This document shows positions 1 through 6,753 of a DNA stretch of 8,860 nt, in pieces. The notes under the pieces are model-generated. The model was given only the letters and a program-made list of their open reading frames with translations. It did no database searches and was not told the origin of the DNA. Where the stretch lies: assembly GCA_034439915.1 (NCBI GenBank), contig JAWXBI010000049.1, forward strand, positions 1-8,860. Direction: 5' to 3'. Source of the stretch: JADJLQ01 sp034439915. GTDB taxonomy: Bacteria; Bacteroidota; Bacteroidia; Chitinophagales; Saprospiraceae. The position numbers were made by a program, and so were the translations under genes. How positions within the stretch are numbered: position 1 is the stretch's first letter; each line of letters begins with the position of its first letter.

Positions 1-3
1 CCT

Positions 4-1860
4 TCACAATAAATTCAAATCCCTTCGCCAGAAATTCACTCGTATACCCCCTCCTATATATTTCGTTACGTCCGATTTATTATTCAAATCTTTCCGGTAA
101 TAGGAATTGAAATCTATAAAATAATTGTGAAAAACCTCATAGGATAAAGTAAGCCCATAGTGCCGGATATTCCTTAGTACACCTTGCCCGGTTACATTAT
201 TGTAATCACCGATGCGGCTTGTATAAGGTTTGGTCAAATCACCACCATAATTGGATGATCTATTGGGATCGTCTCCCCAATGATAAGCCATGAGGTAAGC
301 ATGTATATTCCATCTGTGTGCCGGCCGGTACCTGATATTAAAAATGGCTTCTTTAAAATTGGCCCCCAGAGGGTGGGCCAATGGAGTCAACTGATGGGTA
401 TAATTGGCCGTGCTGTCAAAATGGGAATAGGTATAGGGCCGGACGGAGTTGTATTCCAATTGAAGGTCCAGACGGTTAATCCCAAACGCATCCAGGTATT
501 TTATACCCAACTGACCTCCGAATTTATTTCCCCACCAACCCTTGCTGCTGCTAAAAACTTCTTTTCGAACGAATTCATCAATCAGCAATTGACCATAAAC
601 AGAAAACCTACGGGCAATATCGTATCGGCTATTGATGCCCAGCATGACATTGTCCGGACTGCCTATTGATCCTTCCACGGAGCGGTATATAATGACGGGA
701 TTAAGGTATTGAAATTCAAAATGATCGTTGCGGTTGAAAATCACGGTTTCAAACAAACCCAGGTTCCATTGTGGCAATACCTGGATTTGCAGGGTGTGAG
801 AGGCCATATATTTTTTAGGTAACAGGATATTACCAGCTGTAGCGGCCTGGGTCGTTGCGCTCAATTCAGCAAATAAACTTTGATAATGCAGTTTCCAGAT
901 CCTGGCCTGGGTCTTCAGGTAAAAATATTCCTGTGCATAATCTGATAAAAATAACGATCTCAATCCATCGCCGGTAAAATTAGATCCATGCCCCAGTTGA
1001 ATATGAAAATGTTTGCTCAGCCGGAAACCCAGTTGACCGTTGCCGATAAAATAATCATATCCGGTTGGCTTAAACAGACTGCTGTTAAAGTACTTATAAA
1101 AACCCGCACCGGGTAAAGCCTTGTGCTTTTCCACTTTAGCCCTGAAAAAAGCGGGCAGGGAAACCTGATTCTCCAGTATGGTGGTTTGAGCATAAATTTT
1201 ATTATCCAATCCCACCCTCAGATCGATTCCACGCTGGTTAGCCAGGACCCAATCCCCTGCTATCCGTTCCCGACCAGCCTGCATATTGATTACCGGATTG
1301 ACCCGGAGGTAAAAATCGTTTTTATTGACTTCCAGCAGATGTCCCGGACTGCGGTAAAAATATTTTAATATTGGTTTTCGGCTGTAATAATAACCGGAGT
1401 GAGCAGAGGGGATCGAATCGGATGTGGCTGTGAAATTGTAAAATAAAATATTGCTGTCCACGGGCACGGATGCTGATCCGGAGCCTGTATGTTGGCTTGT
1501 GACTATTGACTTTATCCATACCCATTCATTATTTTCATTCAATAAATACCGGATGTCCTCCAGGTCGGCGTTGGCCAATACGTTTAAGCTGTCCCAATAT
1601 TGAATCAGGTCGATCACATCAGCACGGAAATAAGGTTTAATCGTGCGGTGAAAAAAATCCGGGTTACCGTATTTAAGACTCAGACGATCGATCAGGAATT
1701 CTTGTTTTGAACCCAGGGGGATCAGGGTGCCCTGAGCCGGTAGCAGCGTCATGGCATACATCAACCAAACCCAGCAAAAGCTAATTAATCTCTGCAAAGT
1801 TTCAGGATTTAAATTCCAGCAGTTTCTGGGCAAGGATGTCTTTAAATTGGTTTTCTTCAT
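4..1860 (-). CDS. Wzi-family outer-membrane beta-barrel protein (capsule assembly type)
   Basis: Probable outer-membrane beta-barrel of the Bacteroidota Wzi/RemB-like family; E. coli Wzi is a lectin-like barrel that helps hold capsule on the surface. The ATG reading gives 618 residues. A hydrophobic signal segment lies at about residues 25-41, with a cleavage-like AQG at 42-44. An N-terminal part with DRLSLKYG (58-65) and IKPYFR (74-79) follows, then the family hallmark GHGSNFTGDGLRSLFLSD (290-307) in a barrel rich in aromatic, alternating strands. The final strand GGGIRVNFW is followed by a short charged tail. The ATG at 1860 overlaps lpxK by 59 bp and gives an unusually long n-region. A TTG at 1797-1795 (residue 22) starts 4 nt after the lpxK stop and would leave a compact signal peptide, giving 597 residues. 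It appears to be last in the DUF2851-lpxK operon. Family assignment is by motif recognition; its ligand and role here are inferred. Confidence 0.8.
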   Translation of the reverse strand: MKKTNLKTSLPRNCWNLNPETLQRLISFCWVWLMYAMTLLPAQGTLIPLGSKQEFLIDRLSLKYGNPDFFHRTIKPYFRADVIDLIQYWDSLNVLANADLEDIRYLLNENNEWVWIKSIVTSQHTGSGSASVPVDSNILFYNFTATSDSIPSAHSGYYYSRKPILKYFYRSPGHLLEVNKNDFYLRVNPVINMQAGRERIAGDWVLANQRGIDLRVGLDNKIYAQTTILENQVSLPAFFRAKVEKHKALPGAGFYKYFNSSLFKPTGYDYFIGNGQLGFRLSKHFHIQLGHGSNFTGDGLRSLFLSDYAQEYFYLKTQARIWKLHYQSLFAELSATTQAATAGNILLPKKYMASHTLQIQVLPQWNLGLFETVIFNRNDHFEFQYLNPVIIYRSVEGSIGSPDNVMLGINSRYDIARRFSVYGQLLIDEFVRKEVFSSSKGWWGNKFGGQLGIKYLDAFGINRLDLQLEYNSVRPYTYSHFDSTANYTHQLTPLAHPLGANFKEAIFNIRYRPAHRWNIHAYLMAYHWGDDPNRSSNYGGDLTKPYTSRIGDYNNVTGQGVLRNIRHYGLTLSYEVFHNYFIDFNSYYRKDLNNKSDVTKYIGGGIRVNFWRRDLNLL

Positions 1861-2869
1861 TCCATAAAAAACTCACCTCTACAGGCAGTACAAAAATCGG
1901 CAATTTATTTTCAAGGATATAATCACGATGCAAGGCCAGGCGGGTAGCGTCTTTCTCTGTGGTCAATATGATTTTATTGGGTCCCGGCAGTTGGTCATAT
2001 TGCCTTTTAATTTGGCCCAGATCATAATTGGAATACCAATGATGATCGGCAAAAGAAAACAACTGAAGAAAATTGATTTGTTTCCTGAGGTAGGTTTGCA
2101 GGTATTCGGTATTGGCTATTCCACTGACCAGCAAACCAAAAAATTCGGGTCTCCAGGGAAATTGAATACTCCGGTCAAAAATAAAATAAGGCCTGTTATA
2201 GGTGTATTCGGTAAAAAACAAACTTTGATGGGGCAACAACCTGAGTTCTTTTTTTAGTTTAATACCTTCCTGCTCAACCATATCCGGCGGGCACTTCGTG
2301 ACAATAATAATATCAGCCCGGCGATAACTGGATCTCCATTCTCTTAGGCGGCCGGAAGGCAATAAATAATCACGCGTGAAAGGCAATTCATAGGAAGTTA
2401 AAAGAATGTTGATATAGGGTTTAACACTGAGGTGTTGAAAAGCATCATCCAGCAATATCAATTTTACTCCGGGAAATGATTTTAACAAAAGAGGGATCCC
2501 GGTTTCCCTTTGTTCCGCTACGGCCACCGGTATTTCTGGAAATTTCATCAGGAATTGAAACGGTTCATCGCCGATGGCTTTCACCGATGGAGTATGTTGC
2601 CCGATTTGAAAGCCGGTACTTTCCCTTTTATATCCCCTGCTTAAAATAGCGACCGGCAGATAATCTTTAAGCCAGTTAACCAGGTATTCGATATGGGGTG
2701 ATTTGCCCGTCCCGCCAATGCTCAGGTTGCCGATACTGATGATGGGAATATCAAATCGGACGGGTCTTAATATCTGATATTTATATAACAAATTGCGGCA
2801 GGTGATGGCCATTCCATATAAAAGCGTAAGAGGAGATAAGAGTATACGGATAATAAATTCCCTGATCAT
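1802..2869 (-). CDS. lpxK: Tetraacyldisaccharide 4'-kinase (lipid A 4'-kinase)
   Basis: LpxK phosphorylates the 4' position of tetraacyldisaccharide 1-phosphate to give lipid IVA, at the inner face of the inner membrane. Numbered from the ATG at 2869 (355 residues), it shows an N-terminal hydrophobic helix with the family-like LLYG and CRNLLY (16-29). The P-loop GNLSIGGTGKSP (47-58) follows, then ILSRGYKR (75-82), IGDEPF (99-104) and DDAFQH (141-146), which match the conserved catalytic regions of the family. An in-frame ATG at 2929 would add 20 residues (beginning MRAQKMPAM) lying wholly inside the upstream gene, without the usual LpxK start pattern. The ATG at 2869 forms an ATGA overlap with the DUF2851 stop, so translational coupling is likely. 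All motifs are intact. An lpxK gene implies a Gram-negative organism making phosphorylated lipid A. Confidence 0.95.
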   Translation of the reverse strand: MIREFIIRILLSPLTLLYGMAITCRNLLYKYQILRPVRFDIPIISIGNLSIGGTGKSPHIEYLVNWLKDYLPVAILSRGYKRESTGFQIGQHTPSVKAIGDEPFQFLMKFPEIPVAVAEQRETGIPLLLKSFPGVKLILLDDAFQHLSVKPYINILLTSYELPFTRDYLLPSGRLREWRSSYRRADIIIVTKCPPDMVEQEGIKLKKELRLLPHQSLFFTEYTYNRPYFIFDRSIQFPWRPEFFGLLVSGIANTEYLQTYLRKQINFLQLFSFADHHWYSNYDLGQIKRQYDQLPGPNKIILTTEKDATRLALHRDYILENKLPIFVLPVEVSFLWNEENQFKDILAQKLLEFKS

Positions 2870-4149
2870 GTGATGGATTTGAGGAGTTGATGGCCAATAC
2901 TGCATTGCAGGCATTTTTTGTGCTCGCAATATTGAGATTTAAGTTGAATTTGTGCCTGAGTGTGCAGGGCATGGCTGGCCGTCCAACCCAAATCAGACCA
3001 TGTGCGGGTGACCAGGTTATTTTCGGCAGGCAGGTCCTGGAGATACTGGATAGCACGTTCCTTTTTATTTTCATCGTCTACACTCGTTCCATAATAAAAC
3101 AGGAGCGGTACGATGGTATTGATTACGATATGATAAAGGGTTGGTTTCCCCAGTTTTTTAAATTGAGTCCTGCTTTCCGATTTAAAGGAATAATGGTTGG
3201 CCCAATAACCTCCCAGGGTGACATCCAGGGCATGGATGATTTCTTTTACAGATATGGCGGCAATAAATTTTGAAAATAAATGATCCGTAAGATGGATGAT
3301 TTTGGCCAGTTGTGCAATGCGTACGGTAGGAAAATTGGCGGGGCGCAGTCGTAAAAACTTCCATTGAGCCGGATTCATAGGTTGAAGTTGGTATTTACTT
3401 TTAAGGAAAAGATATTCATTTTTAAGCTGTAAAGGATAGTCCCCATCCTGAATATCCTCCAATAAACCTGCCTGTCCAAACAAAAGTGCTTCCAGTTGGT
3501 TCAGTTGGGATTTGTGTTTATTCAGGATACTTAAAGGAGTCCAGACCGCCAGGGTTTCCATGGCATCCCCATTGACAGAAGAACCCAGACCGCGGGCCAG
3601 TTTTTGGTAACATACTTCTTCCCAATTTTGGAGTTGGAGGTCCAATGCCTGTTGGATAGCTGCCGTCTTCAACTCAAGCCGTTCAGCCATCAATCGATGG
3701 GACCAACTTTCAATGATCAATTCATCAACCAGGTGGAAAAGGGAAGCGCAGGGTATCCATTTTTCATTTTGTAACAGAAAATTATATTGATTGATCACCA
3801 CCGGGTCCACCCGGTTAATTAATTCCAGGCAAGGCAACATCGCCCCTGCCAAATTATAAATCTCGCGATCTGCTTTCCAAACCACATGTAAGATGACATT
3901 ATTGTAAGCAGGGTCCTTGTGGTGTTGGTGCAATTCCCAATCAGCGGAACGGACATGCATTTCTACCTGTCCAATCCAAATGGTTTCACCTATCCTGATT
4001 TTGGCTTGTAAAAAATCCGGTCCGGCATTTGGGTTTCGGATCCCGGGATGGAGTATGGCAAGGGGTTCATTCGCCGTAGTGGATAAGGATTGAAGTTTAA
4101 AATAAAGGTGTTTCCAGATATAATACAAAAGCTCTTCATGTGGCAACAT
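2866..4149 (-). CDS. DUF2851 family protein, function unknown
   Basis: Recognised as the Bacteroidota DUF2851 family, which has no established function. Numbered from the ATG at 4149 (427 residues), it has the typical start HEELLYYIWKH (4-14). The signature AGPDFLQAKI (42-51), GQVEMH (60-65), ADWELHQHHKDPAY (69-82) and VILHVVW (85-91) follows. The middle is mainly helical by appearance. The C-terminus carries Cys408, Cys413 and Cys416 (C-x4-C-x2-C), a possible metal site that I recall as usual in the family. There is no signal peptide or membrane segment, so it is probably cytoplasmic. A TTG at 4218 would add 23 residues, but the family-like start is at 4149 and a candidate promoter at 4176-4183 lies inside that extension. 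It overlaps lpxK by ATGA, so the two are co-expressed. The acidic and histidine pattern around PDF and VEMH loosely recalls nuclease-like folds; that is speculation. Confidence 0.88.
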   Translation of the reverse strand: MLPHEELLYYIWKHLYFKLQSLSTTANEPLAILHPGIRNPNAGPDFLQAKIRIGETIWIGQVEMHVRSADWELHQHHKDPAYNNVILHVVWKADREIYNLAGAMLPCLELINRVDPVVINQYNFLLQNEKWIPCASLFHLVDELIIESWSHRLMAERLELKTAAIQQALDLQLQNWEEVCYQKLARGLGSSVNGDAMETLAVWTPLSILNKHKSQLNQLEALLFGQAGLLEDIQDGDYPLQLKNEYLFLKSKYQLQPMNPAQWKFLRLRPANFPTVRIAQLAKIIHLTDHLFSKFIAAISVKEIIHALDVTLGGYWANHYSFKSESRTQFKKLGKPTLYHIVINTIVPLLFYYGTSVDDENKKERAIQYLQDLPAENNLVTRTWSDLGWTASHALHTQAQIQLKSQYCEHKKCLQCSIGHQLLKSIT

Positions 4150-4175
4150 AAGGGTGTGGTGTTTGTGTTCGTAGT

Positions 4176-4183
4176 CAAAGATA
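4176..4183 (-). promoter_or_regulatory. Candidate Bacteroidota -7 element for the DUF2851-lpxK-wzi operon
   Basis: The minus strand reads TATCTTTG, an exact match to the Bacteroidota sigma-ABfr -7 consensus TAnnTTTG. The likely transcription start would fall a few bases downstream, giving a leader of roughly 20-25 nt before the ATG at 4149. No clear TTTG-type -33 box is seen at the usual distance, and an 8-mer with two free positions can occur by chance. The location just before the preferred start codon is the main support. Confidence 0.4.
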
Positions 4184-4297
4184 AGGGACTCACGAAGTGT
4201 TGTGCGGGGATTTGTCAATTTAAAATACTTCCGCGCCTTAATTCGGGCCTGCTGTTTAAGCTAATTGTAATTAGAGAAGGTTTTAAGTCCTGAGTAT

Positions 4298-4317
4298 GTA
4301 AGGGGTGACCAAAAAGT
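4298..4317 (+). repeat. Left terminal inverted repeat of the 153-bp element
   Basis: It contains GGGGTGACCAAAAAGT and pairs with 4431-4450; only position 4 of the 20 differs (A here, G in the partner read on the opposite strand). The homology stops outside position 4298. Confidence 0.75.
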
Positions 4318-4335
4318 AAAAATTAATTAGAATTG

Positions 4336-4406
4336 ATATTGGTTCGAGTCCCGATTCGTATTCTTCGGGTGTCCCGATCGGTCGGGAGAAAACTTCAAAC
4401 CAATAT
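4336..4406. repeat. Nested inverted repeat inside the MITE-like element
   Basis: ATATTGGTTCGA at 4336-4347 pairs with TCAAACCAATAT at 4395-4406, matching at 11 of 12 positions. The single difference (C opposite A) would interrupt the stem near its loop side. This stem lies inside the outer 20-bp repeats, so the whole element could fold into a long interrupted hairpin as single-stranded DNA or RNA. Confidence 0.6.
4372..4387. repeat. Small hairpin at the centre of the MITE-like element
   Basis: TCCCGA at 4372-4377 and TCGGGA at 4382-4387 form a 6-bp stem around the tetraloop TCGG. It lies between the arms of the nested repeat. A further CCCGA/TCGGG pair lies at 4350-4354 and 4365-4369. Confidence 0.55.
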
Positions 4407-4430
4407 ATTTCAACTCACATTTGCAATAGG

Positions 4431-4450
4431 ACTTTTTGGTCACCCCCTAC
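4431..4450 (-). repeat. Right terminal inverted repeat of the 153-bp element
   Basis: On the plus strand it reads ACTTTTTGGTCACCCCCTAC, the near-exact reverse complement of 4298-4317. The next bases outward do not pair with the left flank, which marks the edge of the repeat. Confidence 0.75.
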
Positions 4451-4486
4451 TTGATCCAAATAGGAGTACCTCAAGTCACCGAAATA

Positions 4487-4504
4487 ATCCCGAAATTTCG
4501 GGAT
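4487..4504. repeat. Perfect 18-bp palindrome
   Basis: ATCCCGAAATTTCGGGAT is identical to its own reverse complement, and the symmetry ends on both sides. It contains the same TCCCGA/TCGGGA halves as the hairpin at 4372-4387. No T-run follows on the minus strand, so it is not a standard terminator. It could be a protein-binding site, a weak transcription barrier behind the GT-C operon, or a copy of a dispersed genomic palindrome. Confidence 0.65.
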
Positions 4505-4643
4505 CGATGCACATACAACCCCAAAATATCACTTTCAAATGCATGATTTTAAGGGAATAATCGCCTATTGCCTTGCATTAATTTCAATAATTGCTCCTGA
4601 TATGTTGTTGATTTTAATTGAATTAGATATTTATCAGCAGACC

Positions 4644-6746
4644 CTAATTAAATTCGATGTTATAAATGATGAACCCCTTATAAAGATCCGGCTTGGTTAG
4701 ATTGTATTTCACCATAAGTATATTTTGCCCCAATTTTAATTTGTTGCCTGGAATCTTTAGTTCGGAAATGCCTAGACTATTTTGTCCGATTCGTTTGGGT
4801 TTGGGAATGGCATAATGGTCGGCATTGTTAATATGTAAAAAGGCCTCTTTATCCGAATCAATCCCGGTAGATTCGATCGTGATCCCCAACCCTGTGGACA
4901 AGTGGGTTTGGTTAACATTAAAACCTAAACCGGGTGAGACCTGCCGCCCTGTCGGTTTGCCCATCTCCAGTAAGGTATTGTGTTTAAATTTTTGCGCCTG
5001 ATTCCTGTCCCATAAAAACAATTGAACGCTTCCATCCTTGCAAGCACCGGGAAATAAAGTAAAATTTTTAAATACCAGGTCTCTTGCTTTAGGGTCAGTC
5101 AATGAATTGTATAGATAATAATCTGCAATCAGCCAAATCCGGTTAAAGGACTCCATGGTCTTATAAAGGTCTTCGACAGAACTGGCACTGGGTATACTGG
5201 CCGAGTGGCCCATAAGCACAAAATTCCTGGTTTCTGGATTTAATCTCATTTGGCGGAACAAGTGTACCTGGTATTGATCCTGCTGGTTGATGTAAAAATT
5301 GACGGCATCGGGTACAGTAGATAAAACCACATCACCTTTTTTAATATTCTTTTTGATATACAAACTGGGTTCTTTCCAATTAGTGAAATACCAGATAGAC
5401 AGTTTGCGGTCGATCGGGGCACCATGATTTTCTGTGGTAATCAGTTTAAATGGATTGATCAGCGCCTTACTGACAAAAAGCATTAATAGGAACCCCAGGA
5501 TGGATATATAATAAGAATTGTCCCTGATTTTTTGGTTTCCTGGCGCCAACTTTCCGAAAATCAATTTGGGGACATAATAAAACCCACAGGCAGCCGAAAT
5601 AAGAAAGAGCGGATAAATAAAAGTATGGTAGCGCGGCAGACAGGGATCTAAAAAAACAAAACTCATCAGTAAAAACGGAGGTACATAAAAGGAAAACAGG
5701 ATGATAAATTTGCGAAAATGGAGGAGGGCAAGACTTACCCAACCCGCTATGGCAATATAAATCATGTAAGGCAGGTCCGTGGTGATCACACCCCAATACA
5801 CCTTAAATTGGTTAAACTTATCCGCTGAAACCAGTTTGGTTTTGATGTATTCAAAATTGGGCAGGATAAGGTTGACCATATTCTCCGGCATCAGGCGTTG
5901 GAATAGGGGCTTTAATACCATGGCATTCAGCGGGGAAAAGCTCAGGACGAAAAAAAACAATGAGGCGAGAGCTACAAGGATTATCCGTATATTTTTTTTA
6001 TCCGTGGAGAATGATTTGCTGATCATTCCGGATAACCATAAAACAGTACAATATACTCCGAAAGAAAATACAATAAAATAGCTGATAAAATTGGTGGCAA
6101 ATGAAAGCATGGTAATACCCACCAGGAATCCTAATGCCCCGATATCTATATTAAATTTACCCAGGACAGAGACTTTTGGGGCCTGAAAGTGTCCCCGCTG
6201 GACGTACAAAACCGCAGACAAGACCAACAACAAATAAATGGTGGGGATGGGGCCGTATTGCCTGTCCAGCCTCGACCAATGGATCAAATACTGCGAAAAA
6301 ACCACCAGAATGGCGGCCATGAGCGCAACCGGTCTGTTGAATAAAATTTTACAGAAATAATATATGACAGGCACCAGGGCGGTACCGATCAAAACCATAA
6401 AAATCCGGCCACCGAATTCATTCCTGCCAAACAGCCCAAATCCCACCACATTGAGAAGGGTAACTAAAAGACCATTTTTTTCACCTTGAAATAAATGGGA
6501 GGGATTAAAATCTTTTAAAAAACTGATTGCGCGGTTAACATGCATGTATTCATCTACCCAAAAAGAAAGATGACCCAGACGATATACCCGGATTAAAAAA
6601 GCCAATAAAATCAGAAAGAGTAAAATTTGTTTCTCGCGGGTCTCTATTGTTTTTTTCAGAAACTCAATCGAAAAGTAACTGCCCGATCCCGTTCCGGCGG
6701 TCCTGGATTTATGATTACTTGCCGCGGACTTTGTTTTTTTGCTCAT
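4644..6746 (-). CDS. GT-C glycosyltransferase, PMT/ArnT-like, with extra C-terminal domain
   Basis: A polytopic inner-membrane enzyme expected to move a sugar from a polyprenyl-phosphate donor onto an acceptor on the periplasmic side. Numbered from the ATG at 6746 (700 residues), a Lys/Ser/Thr-rich cytoplasmic tail (1-38) leads into the first membrane helix (41-57). The GT-C hallmark SFWVDEY (61-67) follows, with Asp65 and Glu66 as likely catalytic residues in the first outer loop. The RLDRQYG stretch and about ten more hydrophobic helices reach residue 429. A soluble region (430-700) follows, starting with the common YIKKNIKKGDVVLST segment and ending in a beta-rich stretch (about 580-700) with many IxI/LxL strands. 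An ATG at 6824 would overlap the GT2 gene by 71 bp with no family-like sequence; 6746 leaves a 7-nt gap. The specific sugar and acceptor (protein, lipid A or glycan) are not visible. Confidence 0.82.
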   Translation of the reverse strand: MSKKTKSAASNHKSRTAGTGSGSYFSIEFLKKTIETREKQILLFLILLAFLIRVYRLGHLSFWVDEYMHVNRAISFLKDFNPSHLFQGEKNGLLVTLLNVVGFGLFGRNEFGGRIFMVLIGTALVPVIYYFCKILFNRPVALMAAILVVFSQYLIHWSRLDRQYGPIPTIYLLLVLSAVLYVQRGHFQAPKVSVLGKFNIDIGALGFLVGITMLSFATNFISYFIVFSFGVYCTVLWLSGMISKSFSTDKKNIRIILVALASLFFFVLSFSPLNAMVLKPLFQRLMPENMVNLILPNFEYIKTKLVSADKFNQFKVYWGVITTDLPYMIYIAIAGWVSLALLHFRKFIILFSFYVPPFLLMSFVFLDPCLPRYHTFIYPLFLISAACGFYYVPKLIFGKLAPGNQKIRDNSYYISILGFLLMLFVSKALINPFKLITTENHGAPIDRKLSIWYFTNWKEPSLYIKKNIKKGDVVLSTVPDAVNFYINQQDQYQVHLFRQMRLNPETRNFVLMGHSASIPSASSVEDLYKTMESFNRIWLIADYYLYNSLTDPKARDLVFKNFTLFPGACKDGSVQLFLWDRNQAQKFKHNTLLEMGKPTGRQVSPGLGFNVNQTHLSTGLGITIESTGIDSDKEAFLHINNADHYAIPKPKRIGQNSLGISELKIPGNKLKLGQNILMVKYNLTKPDLYKGFIIYNIEFN

Positions 6747-6753
6747 TCCTGAA

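Larger units (their letters stand above)
4298..4450. mobile_element. MITE-like element with 20-bp terminal inverted repeats
   Basis: A 153-bp unit is bounded by 20-bp inverted repeats at 4298-4317 and 4431-4450 that match at 19 of 20 positions. The shared core is GGGTGACCAAAAAGT. A TA dinucleotide sits at each edge (4299-4300 and 4448-4449), as expected for a TA target duplication of IS630/mariner-type elements, although TA is self-complementary and could simply be part of the repeat. The interior has no coding capacity and contains nested inverted repeats. Long, near-identical terminal repeats around a short non-coding core suggest a non-autonomous transposable element or a dispersed structured repeat. 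I cannot assign it to a named insertion-sequence family. Confidence 0.6.
4150..4643. other. Intergenic region between the two operons
   Basis: A stretch of 494 bp without a credible gene. It separates the stop of the GT-C glycosyltransferase from the start of the DUF2851 operon, both on the minus strand. It holds a candidate promoter (4176-4183), a 153-bp inverted-repeat element (4298-4450) and a palindrome (4487-4504). About 4505-4643 is AT-rich and shows nothing clear; I see no classical U-tract terminator directly behind the GT-C gene. A 75-codon reading frame on the plus strand (4333-4560) crosses the repeat structures and has no protein-like features. Confidence 0.75.

Noticed and set aside
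280..669. A 129-codon plus-strand reading frame opposite the Wzi-family gene
   Set aside because: It is antisense to a well-supported coding region and shows no recognisable motif. The same holds for the plus-strand frames near 1123, 1928, 2887, 5779 and 8067-8440.
4341..4358. A tRNA T-arm-like string, GGTTCGAGTCCCG, inside the MITE-like element
   Set aside because: The flanking bases do not form a full T-stem, and no acceptor, D or anticodon arms can be found on either side. It is explained by the nested repeats.
4333..4560. A 75-codon plus-strand reading frame in the intergenic region
   Set aside because: It runs through inverted repeats and a palindrome, lacks a protein-like composition or motif, and opposes the direction of all other genes.
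6747..6750. AGGA before the GT-C start as a ribosome binding site
   Set aside because: It directly abuts the ATG with no spacer, so it cannot work as a normal Shine-Dalgarno sequence.
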